A DNA stretch of 64,000 nucleotides from Streptomyces resistomycificus (GTDB taxonomy: Bacteria > Actinomycetota > Actinomycetes > Streptomycetales > Streptomycetaceae). Of this stretch, positions 34,662-42,921 are shown in pieces. A program made the position numbers and the translations under genes. Each line of letters opens with the position of its first letter. The stretch's first letter is position 1. The DNA lies in the NCBI RefSeq assembly GCF_001514265.1, contig NZ_KQ948998.1:124001-188000 (forward strand), given 5' to 3'. The notes beneath the pieces were generated by a model that was given only the letters and a program-made list of their open reading frames with translations, did no database searches and had not been told where the DNA came from.

Positions 34662-34703
34662 CCGCCGCCCCCGGCTCGGCGGTGGCCGAGCCGGGGGCGG
34701 CGG
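34662..34703. terminator. Bidirectional terminator between the LLM gene and glcP
   Basis: A perfect 19-bp stem (CCGCCGCCCCCGGCTCGGC and its complement) closes on a GGTG loop, directly after the LLM stop and 68 bases past the glcP stop. Confidence 0.95.
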
Positions 34704-34771
34704 ACGGTACGAGGAGAGGGGCAGCGGGGACTTGGCCCTTCTCCTCGAGCTCGGGAGCCTCGGTGGGAGGC

Positions 34772-36190
34772 TCAGCCCATCTCCTCCAGCGTCTTGCCCT
34801 TCGTCTCCTTGACGTACTTCAGGACGAACGGGATGGAGAGCGCGGCGAACGCCGTGTAGATCACGTAGGTCAGGGAGAGGTTCCACTCGGCCAGCGACGG
34901 GAAGCTCGCGGTGATGGCCCAGTTGGCGATCCACTGCGCGGCCGCGGCCACGCCCAGGGCGGCGGCCCGGAGCTTGTTCGGGAACATCTCGCCGAGGAAG
35001 ACCCAGACGACCACACCCCAGGACAGGGCGAAGAAGAGGACGAACACGTGGGCGGCGATCAGGGCGATCCAGCCCTGGGTGGCCGGCAGCTTGCCGTCGA
35101 CCAGGTCGAAGGAGAACGCCCAGGCCTCCAGCGCCAGGCCGATCACCATGCCGACGGAACCGATGAGGGCCAGCGGCTTACGGCCGACGCGGTCGACGAA
35201 GATCATGGCGATCACGGTGCCGACGATGTTGATGATCGACGTCGTGAAGGAGTAGAAGAACGAGTCCGTCGGGTCGACGCCGACCGACTGCCACAGGGTC
35301 GAGGAGTAGTAGAACGCGACGTTGATGCCGACGAACTGCTGGAAGACCGAGAGGCCGATACCGATCCAGACGATCGGCTTGAAGAAGAAGCTGCCGCCGA
35401 GCAGATCCCTGAAGGACGACTTGTGCTCGCTCTTCATGGCGTGCTCGATCTCGGCGACGCGGGCGTCCAGGTCGATCTTGTCGCCCTCGACCTCGGTGAG
35501 GATCTCGCGGGCCCGCTCGTGCTTGCCGACGGAGATCAGAAAGCGCGGGGACTCGGGAATGGCGAAGGACAGCAGACCGTAGAGGACGGCCGGGATCACC
35601 ATGACGCCGAGCATGACCTGCCAGGCCTCGAGGCCCATCAGCTCGCCGCGCTGGTCGCCGCCGGCGGCGTTCAGCAGACCCCAGTTGACCAGCTGGGAGA
35701 TCGCGATGCCGATGACGATCGCGGCCTGCTGGAAGGAGCCGAGCCGACCGCGGTAGGCCGGTGGGGCGACCTCGGCGATGTAGGCGGGGCCGATCACGGA
35801 GGCCATGCCGATGGCGAAGCCACCGATGACGCGCCAGAAGGCCAGGTCGTACAGCGAGAACGGCAGCGCGGAGCCGATGGCACTGACCGTGAACAGCACG
35901 GCCGAGATCTGCATGCACCGGATACGGCCGATACGGTCGGCTATGCGACCCGCGGTCGCGGCGCCGATGGCGCAGCCGATCAGAGCGATGGCGATGACCT
36001 GGGCCAGCGCCGCGGAGCCGATGTCGTAGCGGTCCCTGATGGCCTCGACGGCACCGTTGATGACGGAGCTGTCGTAGCCGAAGAGGAACCCGCCCATCGC
36101 GGCCGCCGCCGCGATGAAGATGACATGTCCGAGATGATCGGGATGAGCCGATGCGGCTCCTGACTGTGGTGCCTGCGCTGTGCTGGTCAC
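34772..36190 (-). CDS. glcP: Sugar (glucose) permease of the MFS sugar-porter family
   Basis: A 472-residue 12-helix proton symporter. It has the sugar-porter signatures GRIADRIGRIRCMQ and FVDRVGRKPLALIG, PESPRFLISVGKHERA between helices 6 and 7, and QQFVGINVAFYYS. Length and sequence fit GlcP, the main glucose transporter of S. coelicolor that also supports glucose repression (established). The GTG at 36190 has GAGGAG upstream (MTSTAQAPQSG). Its promoter overlaps a LacI-type operator-like dyad. It sits between ftsY/LLM and smc. Confidence 0.93.
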   Translation of the reverse strand: MTSTAQAPQSGAASAHPDHLGHVIFIAAAAAMGGFLFGYDSSVINGAVEAIRDRYDIGSAALAQVIAIALIGCAIGAATAGRIADRIGRIRCMQISAVLFTVSAIGSALPFSLYDLAFWRVIGGFAIGMASVIGPAYIAEVAPPAYRGRLGSFQQAAIVIGIAISQLVNWGLLNAAGGDQRGELMGLEAWQVMLGVMVIPAVLYGLLSFAIPESPRFLISVGKHERAREILTEVEGDKIDLDARVAEIEHAMKSEHKSSFRDLLGGSFFFKPIVWIGIGLSVFQQFVGINVAFYYSSTLWQSVGVDPTDSFFYSFTTSIINIVGTVIAMIFVDRVGRKPLALIGSVGMVIGLALEAWAFSFDLVDGKLPATQGWIALIAAHVFVLFFALSWGVVVWVFLGEMFPNKLRAAALGVAAAAQWIANWAITASFPSLAEWNLSLTYVIYTAFAALSIPFVLKYVKETKGKTLEEMG

Positions 36191-36284
36191 GTGTACTCCT
36201 CGGGCCACCGGCAACGCTGCCGGTGTGGGGGGAAACCCTTCCAGTGGCACACAGCTCGATGCCGCCCACCACCTGAAGGTAAAA

Positions 36285-36294
36285 GCAACGTTGC
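36285..36294. promoter_or_regulatory. LacI-family-type operator at the glcP start site
   Basis: Perfect palindrome GCAACGTTGC with a central CG, the usual core of LacI/GalR-family operators. It begins three bases after the glcP -10, so bound repressor would block transcription start. Confidence 0.65.
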
Positions 36295-36296
36295 AG

Positions 36297-36324
36297 AGAC
36301 TATGCCTTCAAGTTTCGAAGTCAA
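36297..36324 (-). promoter_or_regulatory. glcP promoter
   Basis: On the minus strand -35 TTGACT (complement of 36319-36324), a 16-base spacer, then -10 TAGTCT (complement of 36297-36302). It lies in a stretch clearly richer in A/T than its surroundings. The glcP start codon is about 105 bases downstream. Confidence 0.75.
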
Positions 36325-36438
36325 TAGGTCGTCTGCTGTGAACTTCGAGATGCGGGTGTCCCGCTTGGGTTCAAGAAGTGAAGCAATTAGGGAGCGGCGA
36401 CAGAGGCGCAGGTGGCGATAGGTGTAGACCGCACGGGT

Positions 36439-39400
36439 CTAGCGCAGCCGCTGGGAGATGACCTTCGACACACCGTCGCCCTGCATGGAGACGCCGTACA
36501 ACGCGTCGGCGACCTCCATCGTGCGCTTCTGGTGCGTGATCACGATCAGCTGGGAGGCCTCCTGCAGCTCCTGCATGATCCGGATCAGCCGCTGGAGGTT
36601 GGTGTCGTCGAGCGCCGCCTCGACCTCGTCCATGACGTAGAACGGACTGGGCCGCGCCTTGAAGATCGACACCAGCAGCGCCACGGCGGTCAGGGAACGT
36701 TCGCCGCCCGACAACAACGACAGCCGCTTGACCTTCTTGCCCGGTGGACGGGCCTCGACGTCCACGCCCGTGGTGAGCATGTTGTCGGGGTCGGTCAGGA
36801 TCAGCCGGCCGTCGCCGCCCGGGAACAGCCTGCTGAACACGCCCTCGAACTCGCGGGCCGTGTCCCGGTAGGCCTCGGTGAAGACCTGCTCGACGCGCTC
36901 GTCGACCTCCTTGACCACCTGAAGCAGGTCGGCACGGGTCTTGCGCAGGTCCTCGAGCTGCTCACTGAGGAACTTGTGGCGCTCCTCCAGCGCCGCGAAC
37001 TCCTCCAGGGCGAGCGGATTGACCTTCCCGAGCTGCTGGTACGCCCGCTCGGCCGACTTCAGCCGCTTCTCCTGCTCGGCCCGGTGGAACTGCCTCGGCT
37101 GGTTGCGCGGGTGCTCCGGATCCTCCGGCAGCTCCTCGCCCTCGGCGGGGGGCGAGGGCGGCACCAACTGATGCGGGCCGTACTCGGCCACGAGCCCCGC
37201 CGGTTCCACACCGAGTTCCTCCAGCGCCCTGGTCTCCAGCTGCTCGATGCGCAGCCGCTTCTCGGCGCCGAGTACCTCACCCCGGTGGACTGAATCCGTC
37301 AACTTGTCGAGCTCCGCCTTGAGATCGCGCCCCGCGTTGCGGGCGGCGGCCAGCTCCTGCTCACGGCGGGCCTTGGCGGCCTCGGCGGCGGTGCGCTCCT
37401 CGTCGGCCCTCGTGAGGGAGACCTCGACGTGCGCGAGCAGCTGCCGCGCACCCAGGGCAACGGCTTCGGCGACGGCCGCCTCGTGCCGCAGGCGGGCCCG
37501 CCGCTGCTCGGCACGCGCGCGTGCCTCGCGTTCCGCGCGTGCGGCCCGGTCGAGCGAGTCGGCCCGTCCGGACAGGCCCTTGACCCGCTCCTCGTGCGTA
37601 CGGACCTGGAGGCGGGCCTCCATCTCGGTCTGCCGGGCGTTGGCCCCGTCGGCGGCGAGCCGGTCGCGTACCGAGGTGTCGGGCTCCTCCTCGACCGGCA
37701 TCTCCTCGGCGACGGCGAGCCGCTCGGCGAGTTCCTCCACGTCCTGAAGGGCCTTCTCCAGCGCCTCCTGAGCCCGCGCGGCGGCGGCGACGGACCGTTC
37801 GGCCTCACCGGCTGCCCCGCGCGCCTGTCCGGACAGCCGCCCCAACTGCTGCGCCACGGCCGACTTCTCCCGGTCGGCGGCCCGGCGCCGCTCCCCCAGT
37901 TCCTCGACCCGGGCCGCGCAGTCCTTGCGCCGCTCGCCGGCCGCGTGCTGCGCCTCGGACAGCTCCTCGCACCGTACGGCCAGCTCCTCGAGCTCTGCGG
38001 CGGCCTCGTCCACCGAGGCCTGCACCTCGATCAGACTGGGCGCGCCGGCGGACCCGCCGTGCGCGAAGTGCGCGCCCAGCAGGTCGCCGTCGGCGGTGAC
38101 CGCGGTGAGGTCGGGCCGGCCGTAGACGAGGTCCTCGGCGTCCTCGAGGGTGCTGACGACGACGATCCCGCGCAGCAGTCGGCGTACGGCGGGCATGAGG
38201 TCCGAGGGGCCGCGGACGAGGTCGGCGGCGAACGTCGGACCATCCGCCGCGTGGTCCCGGACACCGGCCCCGCCGGCGTCCGGGACGGCTGCCGATGACG
38301 CCGGTCCGCCGCTTCCCGACCGGGCGGCGGCCGCTCCCGTGTCCTCCGGGGCGCCCGCCAGCAGCAGCGCCGCCCGGCCGGCGTCCTGCTTGCGCAGCAG
38401 GCGGATCGCGTCGGCGGCCGCGGCCGGGGTGGTGACCGCGAGGGCGTCCGCGGCGGCACCGAAGGCGGCGGCCAGGGCGACCTCGTGGCCCGGCGTGACC
38501 CGCAGCAGTTCGGCGGCCGGGCCGAGGAGACCGGTGAGGCGGTCCTGCGCGCCGAGCAGCGCGCCGGTGCCGTCCTTGCGGCGCAGTCCGAGGGCCAGGG
38601 TCTCGTGGCGGGCCTGGGTCGCGGCCCGCCTGCGCTCCGCCGCCGTGACCGCCTCGCGAGCGGCGCTCGCCGCGGCCTCCGCCTCGGACAGCTGCCGCTT
38701 CGCCGTGTCGTGCTGGTCGGCGAGTTCCGCGTCGTCGGCGTCGAGGCCGTCGACCTCGGCCTTCAGTGCCTCGTACTCCTCCTGCGCCCCCACCGCCCGC
38801 TCCTGGGCCTCGTCCCTCGCGGCGGCCAGCCGGTCGATCTCGGCCTGGGCGGAGGCGGCGCGCGAACGGGCCGCGTTGACCTGGCCGTTCAGCCTGGCCA
38901 GCCCTTCGCGGCGGTCGGCGATCGCGCGGGCCACGTCCTTCAGGCGCCGTTCCTCGTGGGCCAGTTCGCGCTCCAGCTCGGCGCGGTGCGCGACGGTGTC
39001 CTCCAGGGCGTGCTCGGCCGCTTCCAGGGCCGCTTCGAGCTCGGCCTCCTGCTCACGGATCCGGGCGGCCTCGCGCTCCATGTCCTCGGGGTCACGGCCG
39101 CGCCGCTCCTCGGGCGGCGCGGAGGTCGCGCTCTTCACGCGGGCGTCGGCCAGCGAGACGGTGCCGCGCACCCGCTCGGCCAGCTGGGAGAGCTCGTACC
39201 AGGTCTGCTGCGCCCGCTGGAGGCGTGGCGTGAGCCGGCGTACCTCGTCCTCCAGGTGCCCCTCACGCTGCAGGGCCTTCCTGAGCTCCAGCTCGGCGGC
39301 TTCCTTGCGCTCCTTCAGCGCGGCCTCGTCGGCGACCTCCAACTGCAGCGCCTGCCGCAGCCGTACGAGATCGTCGGCGAGGAGCCGCAGCCGGGCGTCG

Positions 39401-40068
39401 CGCAGGTCGGCCTGGATGACGGCGGCCCGTCTCGCGACGGCGGCCTGACGGCCCAGGGGCTTGAGCTGGCGCCGCAGCTCGTCGGTCAGGTCCTGCACGC
39501 GCGCCAGGTTGGCCTGCATCGCGTCCAGCTTGCGCAGCGCCTTCTCCTTGCGCTTGCGGTGCTTGAGGACGCCCGCGGCCTCCTCGATGAAGGCGCGCCG
39601 GCCCATGGGGTCGGCGTGCAGGACGGAGTCGAGCTGGCCCTGGCCGACGATGACGTGCATCTCGCGGCCGATGCCGGAGTCGGAGAGGAGTTCCTGGATG
39701 TCGAGGAGGCGGCAGGTGTCGCCGTTGATCTGGTACTCGCTGCCGCCGTTGCGGAACATGATCCGCGTGATGGTGACCTCGGCGTACTCGATGGGCAGCG
39801 CGCCGTCGGAGTTGTCGATGGTCAGGGACACCTCGGCGCGGCCCAGCGGGGGGCGGCCGGTGGTGCCGGCGAAGATGACGTCCTCCATCTTGCCGCCGCG
39901 CAGCGACTTGGCGCCCTGCTCCCCCATGACCCAGCTGAGCGCGTCCACCACATTGGACTTGCCCGAGCCGTTCGGCCCCACGACGCACGTGATGCCCGGT
40001 TCGAACCGGAGCGTGGTCGCCGAGGCGAACGACTTGAACCCGCGGAGGGTCAGGGCCTTGAGGTGCAC
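36439..40068 (-). CDS. smc: Chromosome segregation/condensation ATPase SMC
   Basis: Forms the ring that condenses and segregates chromosomes, important during sporulation septation. The 1209-residue protein has Walker A GPNGSGKSNVVDALSW (about residues 32-47), and the Q-loop region VIVGQGQLDSVLHA. Two long coiled coils (rich in A/E/R/L heptads) flank a hinge at about residues 510-680. At the C-terminus are LLSGGERSLTAVALL and YVMDEVEAALDD. The hinge carries an Ala/Gly/Ser-rich insertion (ARSGSGGPASSAAVPD). The GTG at 40068 gives MHLKALTLRGFKSF, the usual SMC start. Confidence 0.98.
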   Translation of the reverse strand: MHLKALTLRGFKSFASATTLRFEPGITCVVGPNGSGKSNVVDALSWVMGEQGAKSLRGGKMEDVIFAGTTGRPPLGRAEVSLTIDNSDGALPIEYAEVTITRIMFRNGGSEYQINGDTCRLLDIQELLSDSGIGREMHVIVGQGQLDSVLHADPMGRRAFIEEAAGVLKHRKRKEKALRKLDAMQANLARVQDLTDELRRQLKPLGRQAAVARRAAVIQADLRDARLRLLADDLVRLRQALQLEVADEAALKERKEAAELELRKALQREGHLEDEVRRLTPRLQRAQQTWYELSQLAERVRGTVSLADARVKSATSAPPEERRGRDPEDMEREAARIREQEAELEAALEAAEHALEDTVAHRAELERELAHEERRLKDVARAIADRREGLARLNGQVNAARSRAASAQAEIDRLAAARDEAQERAVGAQEEYEALKAEVDGLDADDAELADQHDTAKRQLSEAEAAASAAREAVTAAERRRAATQARHETLALGLRRKDGTGALLGAQDRLTGLLGPAAELLRVTPGHEVALAAAFGAAADALAVTTPAAAADAIRLLRKQDAGRAALLLAGAPEDTGAAAARSGSGGPASSAAVPDAGGAGVRDHAADGPTFAADLVRGPSDLMPAVRRLLRGIVVVSTLEDAEDLVYGRPDLTAVTADGDLLGAHFAHGGSAGAPSLIEVQASVDEAAAELEELAVRCEELSEAQHAAGERRKDCAARVEELGERRRAADREKSAVAQQLGRLSGQARGAAGEAERSVAAAARAQEALEKALQDVEELAERLAVAEEMPVEEEPDTSVRDRLAADGANARQTEMEARLQVRTHEERVKGLSGRADSLDRAARAEREARARAEQRRARLRHEAAVAEAVALGARQLLAHVEVSLTRADEERTAAEAAKARREQELAAARNAGRDLKAELDKLTDSVHRGEVLGAEKRLRIEQLETRALEELGVEPAGLVAEYGPHQLVPPSPPAEGEELPEDPEHPRNQPRQFHRAEQEKRLKSAERAYQQLGKVNPLALEEFAALEERHKFLSEQLEDLRKTRADLLQVVKEVDERVEQVFTEAYRDTAREFEGVFSRLFPGGDGRLILTDPDNMLTTGVDVEARPPGKKVKRLSLLSGGERSLTAVALLVSIFKARPSPFYVMDEVEAALDDTNLQRLIRIMQELQEASQLIVITHQKRTMEVADALYGVSMQGDGVSKVISQRLR

Positions 40069-40287
40069 GGCGCTGGACTCTACCTTCCGGGGGTGTCTCA
40101 CTCCATGAACCCACGGTTTCACCCATGAACGTGCAGGGCACACCAGACGTTAAAGAGAGTGGAAGGGCGCAGACGCACGGGGGAAAGAAAGAAGGGACGC
40201 CGAAGCGTCCCTTGCAGACTCTGACAACTTAGCGGTTGATTCAGGCCGCCCAACCACTGCGTGAGCTGTCGTGTAGCGATGCAGTGA

Positions 40288-40491
40288 TCAGGTGAGCGCA
40301 GGCTCCGCCTGGTGTGCGTCGATGCTCTCCAGGATCCTGTCGTGAGAAGCGGCAGCCGCGAGCGCGTCGTTCTCGGCCTGGATCCGTACGAGCTCGGATT
40401 CCAGGTCCTGGACGCGCTGCTGAAGCCGTCGCATCTCGGCGAGGAGTCGAGGGTCGGAGCCGCCGACGTAACCGAGAAGCGCCTTTGCCAT
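40288..40491 (-). CDS. Small coiled-coil protein, function unknown
   Basis: A 67-residue protein starting MAKALLGYVGGSDPRLLAEM. The region from about residue 15 to 48 is a leucine-zipper-like coiled coil (LLAEMRRLQQRVQDLESEL, then VRIQAENDALAAAA). There is no signal peptide or membrane helix. The ATG at 40491 has GGAGG ten bases upstream. It is alone between acylphosphatase and smc, 219 bases upstream of smc. Dimerisation and an SMC-related role are guesses from shape and position. Confidence 0.88.
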   Translation of the reverse strand: MAKALLGYVGGSDPRLLAEMRRLQQRVQDLESELVRIQAENDALAAAASHDRILESIDAHQAEPALT

Positions 40492-40874
40492 GATGGATGG
40501 TCCTCCACACTGAGTGACCGACCGAAGCGGTGTGGGTCGTGAGGGATTCGCACCCGCGGTGCTTGACACTTTTGAGTTCGTGCTGCCGTTCTTCCATGCC
40601 AAACAGCTAAGGTGCGCGGGGTGCTTTCAGCGTCTCACCAAAAAGTTTGACGGTCAACACGATCACGCCCCGTATTGGCGGGCAACCCACTGCCGCGCGG
40701 CCGGAAAACGGCGACGCTGCGACTCCTGCGGGACCCCCGGGGCGTGACGATCATCCTTACGTGCGGAGCCTGCCACGGCAAGGGGTTCTTGGCAACCACC
40801 AGGCTCTTTCTGCTTCCGGCAGGTGCCAGTGGCATGTCCCTCCGCTTCCGCCTGGGCCGATTTACAGAATCGGG
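40492..40874. other. Intergenic region upstream of the small coiled-coil gene
   Basis: 383 bases with no gene I can support. It contains the palindrome TTGACGGTCAA at 40647-40657, which could be a -35 on either strand, and a tRNA-like T-arm at 40541-40558 that does not extend into a tRNA. A plus-strand 52-codon frame from GTG 40743, containing CGACHGKG, lacks a ribosome binding site and is not called. Confidence 0.45.
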
Positions 40875-41156
40875 TCAGCGGATGGCAAAGCCGTCGTAGC
40901 CGCCGCGAGGTGTGTCCCAGATCTCGGTGACGCCGTCCACGCGTCCGGGCGTGTCGTCACCCTGGAGCCAGTCGAGCAGTCCCTGGCACCCCGTGCGCGG
41001 CCCTTCGGCGACCACCTGGACCCGTCCGTCGCCCAGATTGAGAGCAAAACCACTCAGGCCGCCGATCTCCAGGGCCTTGGCCCGCGTGAACCAGCGGAAA
41101 CCCACACCCTGGACGCGTCCACGCACCCAGGCGACCAGTCGCACATCCTCGCTCAT
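40875..41156 (-). CDS. Acylphosphatase
   Basis: A 93-residue small hydrolase of acylphosphates. Both signature stretches are intact: VRGRVQGVGFRWF with the catalytic Arg (about residue 21), and GFALNLGDGRVQVVAEG with the catalytic Asn (about residue 40). The ATG at 41156 is the natural start. It is the usual neighbour of smc in actinobacteria and divergent from the CAP-domain gene. Confidence 0.95.
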   Translation of the reverse strand: MSEDVRLVAWVRGRVQGVGFRWFTRAKALEIGGLSGFALNLGDGRVQVVAEGPRTGCQGLLDWLQGDDTPGRVDGVTEIWDTPRGGYDGFAIR

Positions 41157-41243
41157 AAGTGCAACCTAACGGGCCAATGTCTCTCGGGACACTTCCTCCC
41201 CTGGCGCCATGCGGTACCGTCCTCCACCAATGAATCTCATACG

Positions 41244-41267
41244 AAACTCACTCGATCGTGTGAGTTT
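41244..41267. promoter_or_regulatory. BldM-like palindrome upstream of the CAP-domain gene
   Basis: Inverted repeat AAACTCAC / GTGAGTTT around a central CGATCG, with a single T/T mismatch each side. The core TCACTCGATCGTGTGA (41248-41263) matches the BldM homodimer consensus TCACcCGnncGgGTGA at all but two positions (consensus from memory). It lies 58 bases upstream of the CAP-domain ATG and 88 bases upstream of the acylphosphatase start. Confidence 0.6.
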
Positions 41268-41324
41268 TGTGAGCTTGGTTGGCCGGGGGGACGCGTCGAC
41301 CGCCAGGACTAGGAAGGCAAGGAC

Positions 41325-42356
41325 ATGGGACGCCACCGACGCTCCGCCGCCGGCCGCGCCGCCACGGGCCGCGCCATGGTGGGCACAGCCCCCTACCTGA
41401 ACACGGAAACGCACGAGGACGCCTACGCGGAGGGTCACGAAGACGCCTACGCGAGGAGTGACGCCTACCTCTTCGCGTCCGAGGAGGACTACGCCCTGTA
41501 CCGGGGCGAGGGCTTCACGCCCGACGCCGGCGGCCGGCGCGGTGGATCCCACCGCCGTCGCCGCAGGAGTGTCGTGACGCCGGTGAAGACCGGCCTGCTC
41601 GGCGTCTCCGCCGCGGTCGCCCTCGGCACGGTCGCGGTCGCCACCGGCGCCGTGCCCGGCCTGGAGAACTACAAGCTCGGCGGGGGCAACAGCAACGGCG
41701 GCGACAGCGTGCAGGCCGCGAACTCGCCGACCAACAGTCCGACCGAGCAGGGCGGCACCTCCGGCAGCGCCGAGAGCCGCGACGAGGGCACCTCGACCAG
41801 CCGGGACGCCGAGCGCTCCACCTCGCCCTCGCCCTCCCCCTCGACGTCGTCGGCCACGCCGACCGAGACGCCGTCGAAGAAAGAGCGGGCCACGCCCAGC
41901 AAGAAGCCGGAGCCGGCCCCTTCGCGTAAGGCCACGAAGGCGCCGAAGGAGAACAGCGCTCCGGTGACGGTGTCCGCGGAGACCACCGCCGCGGCCGAGG
42001 TGCTGAAGCTGGTCAACGAGGAGCGGGCCAAGGTGGGCTGCAGCGCGGTCGCCGCCAACAGCTCGCTGGCCGACCTGGCCGAGGCCTTCAGCGAGGACAT
42101 GGCCGCGCGCGGGTTCTTCGACCACACCGATCCGGACGGGCTGAGCCCGTGGGACCGGGCCGCGAAGGCCGGCATAACCGACCTCGGCGGCGAGAACATA
42201 GCCCGGGGACAGGCCGACGCGGCCGCGGTGATGGAGGCCTGGATGAACAGCCCGGGCCACAAGGCCAACATCCTGAACTGCGACTTCAAGACTCTGGGAG
42301 TCGGCGTTCACCTCGGGTCCGGCGGCCCCTGGTGGACGCAGGACTTCGGGTACTGA
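41325..42356 (+). CDS. Membrane-anchored or secreted CAP/SCP-domain protein
   Basis: A 343-residue protein. Residues 1-80 are cytoplasmic and basic/acidic, with a short duplicated HEDAYAEGHEDAYARSDAY stretch. One membrane segment (TGLLGVSAAVALGTVAVATG, about 88-107) follows, then a Ser/Thr/Pro-rich linker to about residue 215. The CAP domain includes KLVNEERAKVGC, GFFDHTDPDGLSPWDRA, GENIARGQ and MEAWMNSPGHKANIL. Bacterial CAP proteins are extracellular; function is unknown, possibly cell-envelope. The ATG has AGGAAGG upstream. A strong terminator follows. Confidence 0.92.
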   Translation: MGRHRRSAAGRAATGRAMVGTAPYLNTETHEDAYAEGHEDAYARSDAYLFASEEDYALYRGEGFTPDAGGRRGGSHRRRRRSVVTPVKTGLLGVSAAVALGTVAVATGAVPGLENYKLGGGNSNGGDSVQAANSPTNSPTEQGGTSGSAESRDEGTSTSRDAERSTSPSPSPSTSSATPTETPSKKERATPSKKPEPAPSRKATKAPKENSAPVTVSAETTAAAEVLKLVNEERAKVGCSAVAANSSLADLAEAFSEDMAARGFFDHTDPDGLSPWDRAAKAGITDLGGENIARGQADAAAVMEAWMNSPGHKANILNCDFKTLGVGVHLGSGGPWWTQDFGY

Positions 42357-42367
42357 GACCGGCCGAC

Positions 42368-42415
42368 GCAGGGCGATGCGGCGGGCTCGTACGCGAGCCC
42401 GCCGCATCGCCCTGC
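42368..42415 (+). terminator. Strong terminator after the CAP-domain gene
   Basis: A perfect 22-bp stem (starting GCAGGGCGATGCGGCG) with a TACG loop, 12 bases past the stop. The longest hairpin I found in the window. Confidence 0.95.
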
Positions 42416-42462
42416 CCGCTGCCGACGGTCCCGAGACGCGCGGCACCCCGGCACCCTGGACA

Positions 42463-42497
42463 CTAACTTCTGGTTAGCGCACCCTTCTGGTGAGCGC
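42463..42497. promoter_or_regulatory. Tandem operator upstream of the hxlR-type gene
   Basis: Two direct repeats CTTCTGGTTAGCGC (42467-42480) and CTTCTGGTGAGCGC (42484-42497), 17 bases apart and differing at one base. Each sits in its own small palindrome (CTAAC-n5-GTTAG and CACC-n5-GGTG). They end 22 bases before the regulator's start codon, suggesting autoregulation. Confidence 0.65.
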
Positions 42498-42519
42498 TGC
42501 GTTCGCGTACGCTGGAGCG

Positions 42520-42921
42520 ATGAGCACCATGCACGAGCACGCAGAGGAGAAAGACCTCCCCTTCGACGTGTTCGCCAGGGCCTGCCCCTCCCGCGTCACC
42601 CTGGAGCACGTCACCGGCCGCTGGGGCGCCCTCACCCTCGGCGCCCTGCACGAGGGCTCGCTCCGGTTCAACGAGCTGCGCCGCCGGGTGGACGGCGTGA
42701 GCGAGAAGATGCTCTCCCAGACCCTCCAGGCCCTGGAGCGCGACGGCCTCGTGCACCGCGAGGCCCAGCCCACCAACCCGCCCCGGGTGGACTACGAGCT
42801 GACCCCGATCGGCCGCGAGGTCGCCACCCGGCTGATCAGCCTCATCCAGTTCGTGGAGGGACGGATGGGCGACGTCCTCGCCGCCCGGGAGCGCTACGAC
42901 ACGACGCGCGGCGCCCGCTGA
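42520..42921 (+). CDS. HxlR-family (MarR-like winged-helix) transcriptional regulator
   Basis: A 133-residue winged-helix regulator. Near the N-terminus it has CPSRVTLEHVTGRWGALTLG (single Cys at the typical HxlR position, about residue 22). Then come RFNELRRRVDGVSEKMLSQTLQALERDGLVHRE and ELTPIGREV. Many HxlR proteins sense thiol-reactive compounds through that cysteine (family knowledge). The start is ATG 42520 or 42529. Its 3' end overlaps the mutM 3' end by 28 bases on the opposite strand. Confidence 0.92.
   Translation: MSTMHEHAEEKDLPFDVFARACPSRVTLEHVTGRWGALTLGALHEGSLRFNELRRRVDGVSEKMLSQTLQALERDGLVHREAQPTNPPRVDYELTPIGREVATRLISLIQFVEGRMGDVLAARERYDTTRGAR

Noticed and set aside
40541..40558. 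tRNA T-arm-like sequence (GGGTGCGAATCCC on the minus strand)
   Set aside because: The loop has TGC instead of TTC. No acceptor stem partner, anticodon arm or D-arm can be built in the 70 bases upstream.
40743..40899. 52-codon plus-strand frame with a DnaJ-like CGACHGKG motif
   Set aside because: No ribosome binding site, only one CxxCxGxG motif, and it runs into the acylphosphatase 3' end. Probably chance.
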